From positions 124,001-188,000 of the forward strand of contig NZ_JAGMUJ010000191.1 in assembly GCF_019049255.1 (NCBI RefSeq): a stretch of 64,000 nucleotides of DNA. Direction: 5' to 3'. The DNA is from Streptomyces sp. AC558_RSS880. Lineage in GTDB: Bacteria > Actinomycetota > Actinomycetes > Streptomycetales > Streptomycetaceae. The notes beneath the pieces were generated by a model. It ran no database searches. It was not told where the DNA came from and saw nothing but the letters and a program-made list of their open reading frames with translations. The stretch's first letter is position 1; each line of letters opens with the position of its first letter. The translations under genes and the position numbers were made by a program. Positions 17,757-26,532 of the stretch are shown piece after piece.

Positions 17757-20700
17757 ACCGGCATCAGTCTGCGCTGCCGCCCGTTCCACGTGTAGTGGAG
17801 CGTCGCCACGCCCCGTACGTGCGGGTCGCGCAGGCATTCGTAGATGTGCAGGGAGGGCACGTCGGGCCAGTTGCCGATCAGGCGTTCGCTGGTGAGGACG
17901 AAGTCGAGGTCCAGGTCGACCAGGATGCGGCCGAGGCGGGCGTGCGTGGGCTCGTCGACCTTGGCGAACGCGTCGTCGAGGAGGATGAGGCGGGGGGTGT
18001 GCGGGGCGGCGTCGGCGAGGCCGGTGAAGTGCGCCGCCGCCGCGGCGAAGAGGACCAGGTAGGACAGGACCCGCTGTTCGCCCTGGCTCAGGCCGGTGCG
18101 GCCGGAGAGTTTGCGGCGGCTGCCCGGTGCCGCGTCGTTCACCACCCAGGGGGTGAAGGTGAACCAGTCCCGGTAGTCCAGGGCGGTGCGCAGGTGGGCC
18201 GCGTATCCGGCGGCCGGGTCGGCGCGGCGGGCGTCCTCGATACGGCGCTGGAGGACTTCGCGGAGCCGCTCGGACTGCTCGCGGGTGCGCAGGCCCGAGG
18301 GGCTGCGCAGGAGGTCGACGGCCGCCTTGACGTCCGCCTCCACGCCGTCGGCCAGTTTCCAGTCGAGGGCGACGCCCAGGCCGTGTGACGTGCGGACCGT
18401 GGCGAGGGTGGTGTTGAGGGCGGTGACCAGGGCTCCCGCGGCCAGTACCTGTGCGGAGAGGTGGTCGCCCAGCTCTCCGGTCAGGAAGCGCTGGAAGACC
18501 TCGCGTTCGCGTTCCGTCAGACGGTCGCGTGCCTCGGCGGCCTCGGTCGCGATGCGTTCGCCGACCTCGGCGATGTCCCGCGGGCCCTGGTCGTCGACGA
18601 GCCGGCACAGCTTGATGCCGTCGTTCTCCTCGATGGTCGCGTCGTAGCCGCCGGAGAGCTGGTCGCGCAGTTCGGTGTGGCGGTTGAGGAGGGTGGTGTC
18701 GGAGATGTCGCGGCGCTCGGCGTCCAGGCCGCGGCGCACGGCGTCGGTCAACAGGCCCAGTGCCGTGATGCGCTCCCGGACGTCCCGGTGGACGGGGTCC
18801 GGGGACTTCAGGACCGCTCCCCCGTCCGCGTCGGTGTCGAGGCCCGCTCCCTTCAGTACGCCCGGCAGCGCGAGGGCCGCGCGCAGTCTCCTGCCGCAGG
18901 CCAGCGCCTCGGTCTCCTGTGCGGCGAGTGCCTCGTGCCGCTTCCGCTCGTCCTCCTCCGCCCGTACGCGCAGGTCGTGCACGTCGCTGCGGTCCCTCCG
19001 GGCGGGCGGCAGTTGACGTCCCACCGCGTCCAGGCGGCGCTTCGCGTCGGCCTCCCTGGCGAGGATCTCCTGCTCCGTGGCGCCGAGGGCCTCCTCCAGG
19101 GCCCGGACGGTGCGACGGGCGGCCTCCAGGCGGCCGAGCGGCTCGGCGTAGTCCGCCTCGGCCTCCCGGCGGGCCGAGGCGGCGCGCTCGTAGTCGGTGC
19201 GGCTGCCGCGGTGGTTCTCGGCCGTGGACAGGACCGCGCGGATCCGCCGCCGCAGTTGCCGCGTGCCCTGTCCGAGGCGGTCGAGGGCCAGGCGAACCGT
19301 TTCGAGTGCGGCCGGGTCCGCCGGGAGGCCCTGGGCGTTCGCCGTCGCCTCGGTCTCGCGCCGGGCGGCGACCGCGCGGGCACGCGCCTGGTGCGCCTCG
19401 CGGGCGGCCGCGGACGCCTGCGAGGCGAGGGACTCGACGGCGCGGTCGGCCTCGGCGGTACGGGCCCACGCGTCCGTCAGTCCACGGGCCGAGGGCGGTC
19501 GGCGCAGGGTGTGGTCGACCTGGTCGCGGTGGTCGGTGAGGATGCGCAGGGCGTGCCGGCGCTCCTCCAGCTCGCCTTCCAGGTCGCTCAGCCTGCGGTC
19601 GATGTCCGCCAGTGCGCGGCGGCGGGTCTCCGCACGCACCTCCGCGCCCACGTACTCGGCGGTCTGCTTGGCGTGGCGGCCGCGGGCGATGCCGAGCCGC
19701 CAGGAGCCGTCGGTGCCGATCACGGTGGGCGGTCCGGTCTCCGCGTCGGCGGCCGTGTCGACAGCGGTGACGGGGACTCCGTCCTCGGCGAGGGCCACCG
19801 TCTCCAGCAGGCGTCGCACCTGCTCCGTCGTCACCCCGCTGTCCGGCGCGGCGACGGGCCGCAGCACCCGGGTGAGCGCCGGCCCGGCCACGGGTGTTCC
19901 GGGGACCAGGAGGGTGTCCCGTGTGGCCGGGTCGAGGACCGTGCCGTCGGCGCGCACCCAGGCGTCGAGCAGGCCGCTCGCCTCCAGCGCGGCCTCCAGC
20001 CCGGTCCGCGCGTCCGGTTCCAGGTCGGGGGCGAAGTCCACCAGACGGTACAGGGGTGCCCCGGTGCCGGGTGTGCGGGGCGCCGCGCGGTGGGGTGGGG
20101 GCGGGGGCTCGGGGTCGGTGCGGTGCTCCCATTGCTCGCGCCGGCGCCTCAGGTCGTTCCGTTCCGTGTCCAGCGCGCGGACGGTCAGGGCGAGGGCGTC
20201 GCGTTCCTCGGCCAGGTCCGTCAGCCAGGGGTCGACGGCGGACCTGGCGGTGTCGGCCACCTCGTCGGGGGCGTGGGCGGGCAGCGGGCCGTCGGCCGGA
20301 TCGTGCGTGACGAGGGCGAGTACGTCGTCCAGGGGCAGGCCGGTGAGTTTCCGCAGGTGGCCGGTCCACGTCCCGGCCGCGTCCGCGTACGCCTCTCCCT
20401 CGCGCACGGTTTCCTGCCGGCGCTGGTCCACCCGGGTGCGCGCGTGCTCCACCTGTTCTTCCAGGCGCTCCCGGGTGGCGTCGGCCTCGTCCGCCTCCCG
20501 GTGGGCCGCGTCCGACCGCTCGATGAGGGCGCCCAGTTCGGTGACGAAGCGGACGCGGTTCCTGATCAGCGGCTGTGCGGCGTCGAGCCGGGTGTCCCAG
20601 GCGTGCAGCGCGGTGGTGCAGAGTTCGGTGTCGACCGCCAGCACCTCGCTGTGCCGGACCAGGTGGAAGTCGCCTCCCGGGGCGGTCAGTTCCGCCGTGG

Positions 20701-21964
20701 TGGCGGGTGCGACCGGGGCGACGGGGGTCGCCATGGGCTCCCCGAGGTGCGCGGGGTCCACTCCGGACCGCTCGGCCTCTCGTACCGACTCGGCGTGTGC
20801 GGTGCTCAGTTCCACCAGTTCTTCGCCGAGCCGTCCGGCCTCGGCGGTGAGGCGCAGGCCTGCCTCCTCCTCGCTCAGGTGCGCCTGGCGGACGGCCTTG
20901 AAGGCGGCGCCGGCCGCGCTGTGCAGGGCGGTGACGGTGTCGCGCTTCTCTCCGAGTTCCCGCAGGCTGCGGTATCCGGCGCCGGCGTGCAGCGCGGCCA
21001 GGTCCGTCCCGGCCGCGGCCGACTCGCCTTCGAGGGTCTCGATGCGGGCGTCGAGTTCCCGCTCGCGCTCACGGAGTTCCTCCGCCTTGCGCACCGCGTC
21101 GGCGGCGGACCTGCGGTGCTCCGCCAGCCGCTCCAGGTCACCGCTCGCCTGGTCGGCGCGGCGGCGCAGGGCGCCGTGCAGGTAGCCGCGGTAGGAGGTG
21201 AGGAAGGTGCGCAGTGCCCGGTCGGTGCGTTCGAGGCGTCCGAGGTAGGCCCGGACGGAGTCGAGGTCGTCCAGGCCCCGGGCCACCTTCTCCACGACCT
21301 CGTCGTCGAGGGCGGGCAGGGTCTCGGCGAGGACCTGGACCAGTCCGCCGGAGTCGATGCGGTCGCCGATGGTGGGACGGCGCAGCCGGTGCAGCAGGTG
21401 GAGCAGGTTGCGGTAGCGCGCCGGGTCGGTGAGGCCGAACAGGTCGCGGGCGACCCTGGCCCGGTGCTCGACGGCGCGGTCGGTGACGTTCTCCGGGCCG
21501 ACCAGGGACTTCAGCCGGTCGACGGGGAGGGGGTGGCCGGCGGGGGCGAGGTCGAGGTCCTCTCCGACGCGCAGGCGTGTGGTGAAGAAGAAGGGCTTCG
21601 CCGTCTTGGTCGACTGCGACGCCCGGACGGCGGCGCCGACGGTCAGCCGCTGTTCGTCGCCCTCCTCGTCCGTCCGCGTGAACTCCAGCCAGAGGTAGCC
21701 CAGCCGGTTGGTCCGGGTGAAGCCGTCGAGCATCAGCCAGGCCAGGGTGGTGCGGCCGGTTCCCGTGGCGTCCAGCGCGCGGGCGTCGCCGTCGAGGAGG
21801 TAGGGCAGCAGCATCTCCAGGGCCTTGGACTTGCCGGCGCCGTTCTTGCCGCGCAGCAGCATGCGGCCCTCGCCGAAGGTGAACTCCTGGTGGTCGTACT
21901 GCCAGACGTTCCGGATGCCCGCGCGGTGCAGTCGGTAGCGGTGCGGGGACGGCGGGCGGTTCAT
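17753..21964 (-). CDS. jetC: Wadjet SMC-like ATPase JetC (TIGR02680-type)
   Basis: 1403 aa. Walker A LLRGKNGAGKSKALEML near residue 38, a long coiled-coil middle rich in Glu/Arg/Ala, and at the C-terminus an ABC signature-like LSQGEQRVLSYL followed by Walker B LILLDDAFAKVDE. This is the layout of SMC/MukB/MksB ATPases. It should form the motor of the JetABC complex that detects and compacts closed circular plasmids. ATG at 21964 overlaps the jetB stop (ATGA); an open frame extends upstream to 22582 but runs over jetB and is not used. Confidence 0.92.
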   Translation of the reverse strand: MNRPPSPHRYRLHRAGIRNVWQYDHQEFTFGEGRMLLRGKNGAGKSKALEMLLPYLLDGDARALDATGTGRTTLAWLMLDGFTRTNRLGYLWLEFTRTDEEGDEQRLTVGAAVRASQSTKTAKPFFFTTRLRVGEDLDLAPAGHPLPVDRLKSLVGPENVTDRAVEHRARVARDLFGLTDPARYRNLLHLLHRLRRPTIGDRIDSGGLVQVLAETLPALDDEVVEKVARGLDDLDSVRAYLGRLERTDRALRTFLTSYRGYLHGALRRRADQASGDLERLAEHRRSAADAVRKAEELRERERELDARIETLEGESAAAGTDLAALHAGAGYRSLRELGEKRDTVTALHSAAGAAFKAVRQAHLSEEEAGLRLTAEAGRLGEELVELSTAHAESVREAERSGVDPAHLGEPMATPVAPVAPATTAELTAPGGDFHLVRHSEVLAVDTELCTTALHAWDTRLDAAQPLIRNRVRFVTELGALIERSDAAHREADEADATRERLEEQVEHARTRVDQRRQETVREGEAYADAAGTWTGHLRKLTGLPLDDVLALVTHDPADGPLPAHAPDEVADTARSAVDPWLTDLAEERDALALTVRALDTERNDLRRRREQWEHRTDPEPPPPPHRAAPRTPGTGAPLYRLVDFAPDLEPDARTGLEAALEASGLLDAWVRADGTVLDPATRDTLLVPGTPVAGPALTRVLRPVAAPDSGVTTEQVRRLLETVALAEDGVPVTAVDTAADAETGPPTVIGTDGSWRLGIARGRHAKQTAEYVGAEVRAETRRRALADIDRRLSDLEGELEERRHALRILTDHRDQVDHTLRRPPSARGLTDAWARTAEADRAVESLASQASAAAREAHQARARAVAARRETEATANAQGLPADPAALETVRLALDRLGQGTRQLRRRIRAVLSTAENHRGSRTDYERAASARREAEADYAEPLGRLEAARRTVRALEEALGATEQEILAREADAKRRLDAVGRQLPPARRDRSDVHDLRVRAEEDERKRHEALAAQETEALACGRRLRAALALPGVLKGAGLDTDADGGAVLKSPDPVHRDVRERITALGLLTDAVRRGLDAERRDISDTTLLNRHTELRDQLSGGYDATIEENDGIKLCRLVDDQGPRDIAEVGERIATEAAEARDRLTEREREVFQRFLTGELGDHLSAQVLAAGALVTALNTTLATVRTSHGLGVALDWKLADGVEADVKAAVDLLRSPSGLRTREQSERLREVLQRRIEDARRADPAAGYAAHLRTALDYRDWFTFTPWVVNDAAPGSRRKLSGRTGLSQGEQRVLSYLVLFAAAAAHFTGLADAAPHTPRLILLDDAFAKVDEPTHARLGRILVDLDLDFVLTSERLIGNWPDVPSLHIYECLRDPHVRGVATLHYTWNGRQRRLMPV

Positions 21965-23298
21965 CGGGGTGGCTCCTTGGCAGGGTCGTCCGTCGACGAC
22001 GGGGTGGTACGTGGTGTGACGGCCACCGTGGTGGCGTAGCGGGCGGCCGCGGCGAGCAGGATCCAGCCGCCGTCGGCGCGGTCCTGGCCGCGTGCGCCCG
22101 AGACGTCGGTGACGGAGCGGCCGTCGGCCGTCGTCTCCTCGTATCCCTCGGGCAGGCCGTGGCCGTCCGCGCGGACGGGGCCGGCGGGGGCGATCAGACG
22201 CATCCGGACGAGGAGGTCGAGTACGGCGGCGAGGAATCCGTCCCGGTCCTCCAGGTGGCCGCGCTGCCAGGTGCCGCGCCTGCCGTACTCCTCGATCAGT
22301 TCGTCGAGCAGGCCGGGCAGCAGTCCGTCCGGGACGGGTACCCCGATGACGAGCCGGCCGCCGACCGCCGGATGGCCCGGGTCCTCGGGTCGCAGCCGCT
22401 CGACCAGCCGCTCCACGAGGAGCAGCGCGGCCTGGGCGACCGTGCCGGTGCCCGGGAGGTGGAGGTCGGTGAGGTCGTCGTCCGTGTCGATCAGGGCGAT
22501 GCCCTCGGCGCGGATCTCGGCCTCCAGGCCGAGCAGTTCGGAGAAGGCCTGCGCCTCGCGCCGCTGCCGGGTGCGCAGCCACTCGCGCTCGGCGTCGGTG
22601 AGGTCGTCGAGGTGGACGACGGGGGTTTCGACGAGGCGCCGCCGGACGTACGTACGGGGTCCTCCGAAGCCGGGGTCGGCGGCCCGGCGGACGAGGTCGG
22701 CGCCGTCGCGGCTCTGGGCGAGCGGGCCGGCGACGACGGCTCGCGCGAGGTCGCGGTCCACGGTGAGCAGTGCTTCCCCGTCCCGCTCCTCGGCGACGGC
22801 CGTCACCTGGCCCTCGGTCTCCACCAGGACGCCCCAGTCGACGAGTTGGCGCAGGGCGGCGGCGAGGGTGCGGCGCTCGGCCTGCCGTCCGGTGTCGGTG
22901 ATCTCGATGCCGGCGTCGACGGCCGCGGCGCGCAGGTCGGCGACGAGCTGGGAGAGCAGGAGTTGTTCCGGGGCGGTGACGAGGACGGACAGGGCGAGGG
23001 TCAGGTAGGCGTACGTCCGTGGGGTGAACGGCGTTCCGGTCGACGGCCGTTCCAGGCGGTGGCCCGAGTTCGGGCCGAGGCCCGCCTTGAACAGCCGGGC
23101 GTAGGAGGCCTCGACCAGCAGGCGGTAGCCGAACACCTGCTGGAAGCGCTGGGCGAGCCAGTCGGCGTGGCGGCGGATCAGGGGGAACGTGTCGCTGTGC
23201 GGTCCGGTGCTGGTGACCAGCGGGTGGGCCAGCAGGAGCCGGGCGGCGGTGCGGCGTTCGGCGGCGAGGGCGACGTCGTGGGCGGAGGGCAGGGGCAT
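21961..23298 (-). CDS. jetB: Wadjet accessory subunit JetB (TIGR02678/DUF2398-type)
   Basis: 445 aa, in the position and size of the KITE-like winged-helix subunit that bridges kleisin and SMC in Wadjet/Mks complexes. The N-terminus (AERRTAARLLLAHPLVT) and the central YVRRRLVETPVV segment match my recollection of the DUF2398 family. Starts at an ATG that overlaps the jetA stop (ATGA) and ends in a 4-bp overlap with jetC. No catalytic motif is expected. Recognition rests mostly on operon context. Confidence 0.85.
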   Translation of the reverse strand: MPLPSAHDVALAAERRTAARLLLAHPLVTSTGPHSDTFPLIRRHADWLAQRFQQVFGYRLLVEASYARLFKAGLGPNSGHRLERPSTGTPFTPRTYAYLTLALSVLVTAPEQLLLSQLVADLRAAAVDAGIEITDTGRQAERRTLAAALRQLVDWGVLVETEGQVTAVAEERDGEALLTVDRDLARAVVAGPLAQSRDGADLVRRAADPGFGGPRTYVRRRLVETPVVHLDDLTDAEREWLRTRQRREAQAFSELLGLEAEIRAEGIALIDTDDDLTDLHLPGTGTVAQAALLLVERLVERLRPEDPGHPAVGGRLVIGVPVPDGLLPGLLDELIEEYGRRGTWQRGHLEDRDGFLAAVLDLLVRMRLIAPAGPVRADGHGLPEGYEETTADGRSVTDVSGARGQDRADGGWILLAAAARYATTVAVTPRTTPSSTDDPAKEPPR

Positions 23299-24932
23299 CA
23301 GGCGCTCGCCTCCCTGGCCTCGGGCATCGTTGCCGCCGGCGTCGGTACGGAGATGTGCTCGACGGCCACGGTGAGGTCGTCCGCGGTCAGGTCGCCGTCC
23401 ACGGACCGCAGGACCGTGGACCGGCCGGGCGTGCGCCACGCGGTCAGCCGGATGCCGAGGTCCGCGTCCTCCGCCTGTGCGCCGTCGAGCAGGAAGCCGT
23501 CGCTTTCCCGGTGCAGCCGGGCATTGCCGAGTGCGGTGGTGAGCAGCTCCAGCAGCAGTCGCATGGCGGGGGCGCCGAGGCGTACCTGGTCGAACCGGCC
23601 GGACGCGCTGCGCAGTTCTTCGGCCGCCGCCTGCCGGGCCTCGGCCTGCTGCCGGGCCTGCTCCACGAGGCGGCGCTTCTGCTCGCCGTGGTCCTCGGCC
23701 GCCGCCGCGCGTCCGCGCGGTGATCTGCTGCCCCGTTCGCGCAGCGCCACCGGCACGTCCACCACGGGGCCGGTCCACCAGCTCACATAGGCCGGTACGG
23801 ACCGGTCGGGGTCGGGCGCGACTCCCAGGTGCCGTGCGCCGTAGAGCCCGAAGGCGGCGACCGCCAGGTCGTGGGCCTCCTCCGGTTCCGCGGCGTCGAA
23901 CCAGGCCGCGAGCCGCAGCAGGTCCCTGCGGCGGGACATCTCGCCGGAGGCCGAGCGCAGCATCCGCTTGGCGTTGGCGAGCAGCGCCTGCAGGGCGCGC
24001 AGGGTGGCGTCCCGCAGCTGGTCCACCTGGCTGGAGTGCGCTCCGGTGGCGGTGAACCACTCCCGCATGCCCTCCCAGTCCGCCAGGTCCCGGCCGCGGC
24101 TGCGCTGCACCCGGGTCTCGGGCAGGCCGTCGGCGGGTGCTCCGATGCCCGCCGCGTGCGCGTCGATGCGGGCGAGCAGCGCCGGCAGGTGCGGCCGGAC
24201 GGCGTCCAGGTGGGCCGCGATGCGCGGGGCCCGGAAGGAGACGTCCTCGGTGATGGCCTGCACGTAGTCGAGCAGCAGTTCCTTGAAGCCCTGGTACTCG
24301 GCCGAGTCGAGGTCGTAGCGCGCCAGCACCTGGCCCAGGTAGGCGTAGAAGTCGCGGACGGACTCGGCGAAGCCGGTGAACTGCACGAAGAGCGTGCTGA
24401 TCCGCTCCAGCGCCTGCTGCGGATCCGCGCCGCCCGGTGCCGCGGCCATGGCGGCGATCTCGCGCAGACCGCGGTCGACCAGCGCCAGCAGCTCGCTGCT
24501 CACCTCGCGGGCCGCGTCCGCCCCGGCCAGCACCTCGTCCGCGTCGCGCTGCACCCGCTCCCCCAGCTTGGAGAGCTGGTAGCGGGAGCGGGAGCGCTGG
24601 TACTCGGCGATGCTCGTCGCCCTGACGGTGTGGGTGCTGCGCAGCAGATTGCCCCAGCGCACGAGCTCCTCGAGCCTGCGGGGGAGCGTCTCCGCGTCCA
24701 GTCCCGCCCCCGGGCCGCCGCGCTCGGCCAGCTTGGTGAGCAGGTCGGGCACGGACAGGTCCGTCAGCAGCGTGCCGCAGAACACGCGCATCACCGCGAC
24801 GTACTCCAGGCGCTCGGGCGCGCTGAGGTAGGCGTACGCGCTCAGCCGCTGCCAGACCTCCGCGTCCGCTTCCTGCCCCTGCGGTGCGTTTCTCTCTTTC
24901 CCCTCCACACCGTCGAGACTACGGACCGCCAC
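23298..24932 (-). CDS. jetA: Wadjet kleisin-like subunit JetA (TIGR02677/DUF2397-type)
   Basis: About 544 aa from the GTG at 24932; a second in-frame GTG at 24908 is possible and neither has a clear ribosome site. The N-terminal part (WQRLSAYAYLSAPERLEYVAVMRVF) and mid-region helices fit the DUF2397 kleisin-like family. It is first gene of the jetABCD operon, all four genes overlapping by 4 bp, so expression is probably coupled. Related operons in mycobacteria (Ept) and corynebacteria (Mks) limit plasmid maintenance. I leave the Wadjet subtype open. Confidence 0.85.
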   Translation of the reverse strand: MAVRSLDGVEGKERNAPQGQEADAEVWQRLSAYAYLSAPERLEYVAVMRVFCGTLLTDLSVPDLLTKLAERGGPGAGLDAETLPRRLEELVRWGNLLRSTHTVRATSIAEYQRSRSRYQLSKLGERVQRDADEVLAGADAAREVSSELLALVDRGLREIAAMAAAPGGADPQQALERISTLFVQFTGFAESVRDFYAYLGQVLARYDLDSAEYQGFKELLLDYVQAITEDVSFRAPRIAAHLDAVRPHLPALLARIDAHAAGIGAPADGLPETRVQRSRGRDLADWEGMREWFTATGAHSSQVDQLRDATLRALQALLANAKRMLRSASGEMSRRRDLLRLAAWFDAAEPEEAHDLAVAAFGLYGARHLGVAPDPDRSVPAYVSWWTGPVVDVPVALRERGSRSPRGRAAAAEDHGEQKRRLVEQARQQAEARQAAAEELRSASGRFDQVRLGAPAMRLLLELLTTALGNARLHRESDGFLLDGAQAEDADLGIRLTAWRTPGRSTVLRSVDGDLTADDLTVAVEHISVPTPAATMPEAREASA

Positions 24933-24962
24933 TGACAGCGCACAGCGGGGTGGGGGATGACC

Positions 24963-25007
24963 AGCCGATCAGGCGTCTCATTCGGTCACATACGCACATG
25001 ATCGGCT
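24963..25007. repeat. 9-bp inverted repeat upstream of jetA
   Basis: AGCCGATCA at 24963-24971 and its exact reverse complement TGATCGGCT at 24999-25007, separated by 27 bp. It lies 31-75 bp upstream of the jetA start and just past the end of the esterase gene, so it may be an operator for the Wadjet operon or a terminator of the esterase. No T-run follows on the minus strand, which slightly favours an operator. Confidence 0.4.
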
Positions 25008-25033
25008 GTTTTCGCATGGCGTCCGGTCGGGAA

Positions 25034-26398
25034 TCACCGGTCGCCCAGGTACGTGGTCGCCTCGACCTCGTTCAGGTGAATGAGGATGTCATGGGCCTCG
25101 CCGAGGGCGATCCTGTATTCCACGGGGTCGGGCCAGCCGGCGCCTATGTTCCAGGTGGGGCGGGGCTCGGCCAGCCAGGTGCGCACGGAGCGGGGAGCCG
25201 TGCGCATGTCCAGGACGTAGTCGCGTGGGCGGGCCCGGTCCAGGGTGTGTTCGTTGGAGCCCGGCTTCGCGGCGTCCACGCGGTAGGTGCGGATCACGTC
25301 GTCGGTGCCGAACGCCTTGAAGGCGCCGCTGTGGAAACTGAAGCCGATGCTGACGTAGTCCCCGCCCAGCGCGTCGCGCAGGAACGCGCCCTGCGTCTTC
25401 GGGTAGCGCGGGTCGAAGGCCTCGTAGGAGACGTGGGTGTTGTGGGCCGACAGCAGGATCCGGTCGCCGGTGTGCCGGTGCCACCAGGCCACGTTCTCGG
25501 CCATCACCCGGTCGCGGTACTTCATCATCTCCGTGACCTGGGCCTCGTCGGTGATGTCGTAGGAATACCCCTTGGCCATCTGGTGGATGGCCCTCGCGTG
25601 CTGGACCGTCCGGACGTGTTCCCGCCGGCTCGAACCGGGGACCGCGCGCTGGCCGCGGAGCAGTTCGTACGCCTCCAGGGTGCGCTCGGCGCGCTTCTTG
25701 CGTTCCGGCAGGGGGAGTTCGAGGTACTGCTCCATGTACGTGGCGGCGTCGGTGGCCGGTGCCAGGCCGTCGTAGAGGGCGGCGACGCGGGCCTTCAGGT
25801 GCGGGTGGGCACGGGCCACGTGGTCGGTCACCCGCCGGTACAGCTCCGGTCCGGCGTAGCCCATGTCGTTGCCCGCGAAGCGCACCGGGTCGGTGGGGTG
25901 GTGGCGGTTGTGGGCGCGCATCCACTCGATGAGGTCCAGGTAGTCCGCGTTGTTCCAGATGCGGTAGGAGCCCTGGAACTCCTCGCGCGCTATGCGGTCG
26001 AGGTCGCCCTTGCCGTACAGCACGTACTCGTCGACGCGGACGCCGCTGCTCCAGGGCAGTTCCAGGGAGAAGGTCCGGAAGCCCTTCCGCTCGACCAGAT
26101 AGCGCAGGACCCGGTGCTTCATCCGGAAGAAGTCCCGGGAGCCGTGGGTGGCCTCGCCCAGGCCCACCACCTCGGCGTCCTTCACCATGCGGCCCAGCGC
26201 GCTCAAGTCCCGCAGGCCGCCTTCGGGGTCGGTGCTCCTCAGTGTGTGGGCGCTGCGCTCGATCGCGTCGACCACGCTCGCCGCGGTCGGGCCGGAGGAG
26301 TGTTCCGGCGTGCCGGCGGTGGCCGGGGTGGCCACCGCTACGGCGCTCAGGGAGAGGAGGAGGGCCGAGGAGAGCACTGCTGCCTTGCGTGGTGTCAT
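25034..26398 (-). CDS. Secreted erythromycin-esterase family protein
   Basis: 454 aa. A signal peptide is visible (MTPRKAAVLSSALLLSLSAV, then AVATPATA), so the protein should be exported. The mature part has the family hallmarks GLGEATHGSRDFFRMKHR near residue 75 (catalytic His region), a FSLELPW strand and HNTHVSYEAFD near 325. Characterised EreA/EreB enzymes hydrolyse the macrolactone ring, but many family members have unknown substrates, so resistance cannot be inferred. Start chosen at 26398 because the open frame further upstream lacks homology and the signal peptide begins here. Stands alone between Wadjet and the amylase. Confidence 0.85.
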   Translation of the reverse strand: MTPRKAAVLSSALLLSLSAVAVATPATAGTPEHSSGPTAASVVDAIERSAHTLRSTDPEGGLRDLSALGRMVKDAEVVGLGEATHGSRDFFRMKHRVLRYLVERKGFRTFSLELPWSSGVRVDEYVLYGKGDLDRIAREEFQGSYRIWNNADYLDLIEWMRAHNRHHPTDPVRFAGNDMGYAGPELYRRVTDHVARAHPHLKARVAALYDGLAPATDAATYMEQYLELPLPERKKRAERTLEAYELLRGQRAVPGSSRREHVRTVQHARAIHQMAKGYSYDITDEAQVTEMMKYRDRVMAENVAWWHRHTGDRILLSAHNTHVSYEAFDPRYPKTQGAFLRDALGGDYVSIGFSFHSGAFKAFGTDDVIRTYRVDAAKPGSNEHTLDRARPRDYVLDMRTAPRSVRTWLAEPRPTWNIGAGWPDPVEYRIALGEAHDILIHLNEVEATTYLGDR

Positions 26399-26481
26399 GC
26401 CAGTAGGTTTCCGTGCGCACGAAGGCGTGCGCCAACCCACGGGCTGCCCACTCTCAGGTACCGCAGGCACTACTCGGCGAG

Positions 26482-26509
26482 GGCTGCCCCCCGGGGGGAG
26501 GGGGCAGCC
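26482..26509 (-). terminator. Hairpin downstream of alpha-amylase
   Basis: GGCTGCCCCC (26482-26491) pairs with GGGGGCAGCC (26500-26509), a 10-bp GC stem with an 8-base loop, 23 bp after the amylase stop. No T-run, as is common for Streptomyces terminators. Confidence 0.55.
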
Positions 26510-26532
26510 GGACAGCGAGGGGACGGGGAACG

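Noticed and set aside
18461..22039. 1192-codon plus-strand open frame
   Set aside because: Shadow of jetC; no recognisable domain and composition typical of antisense frames.
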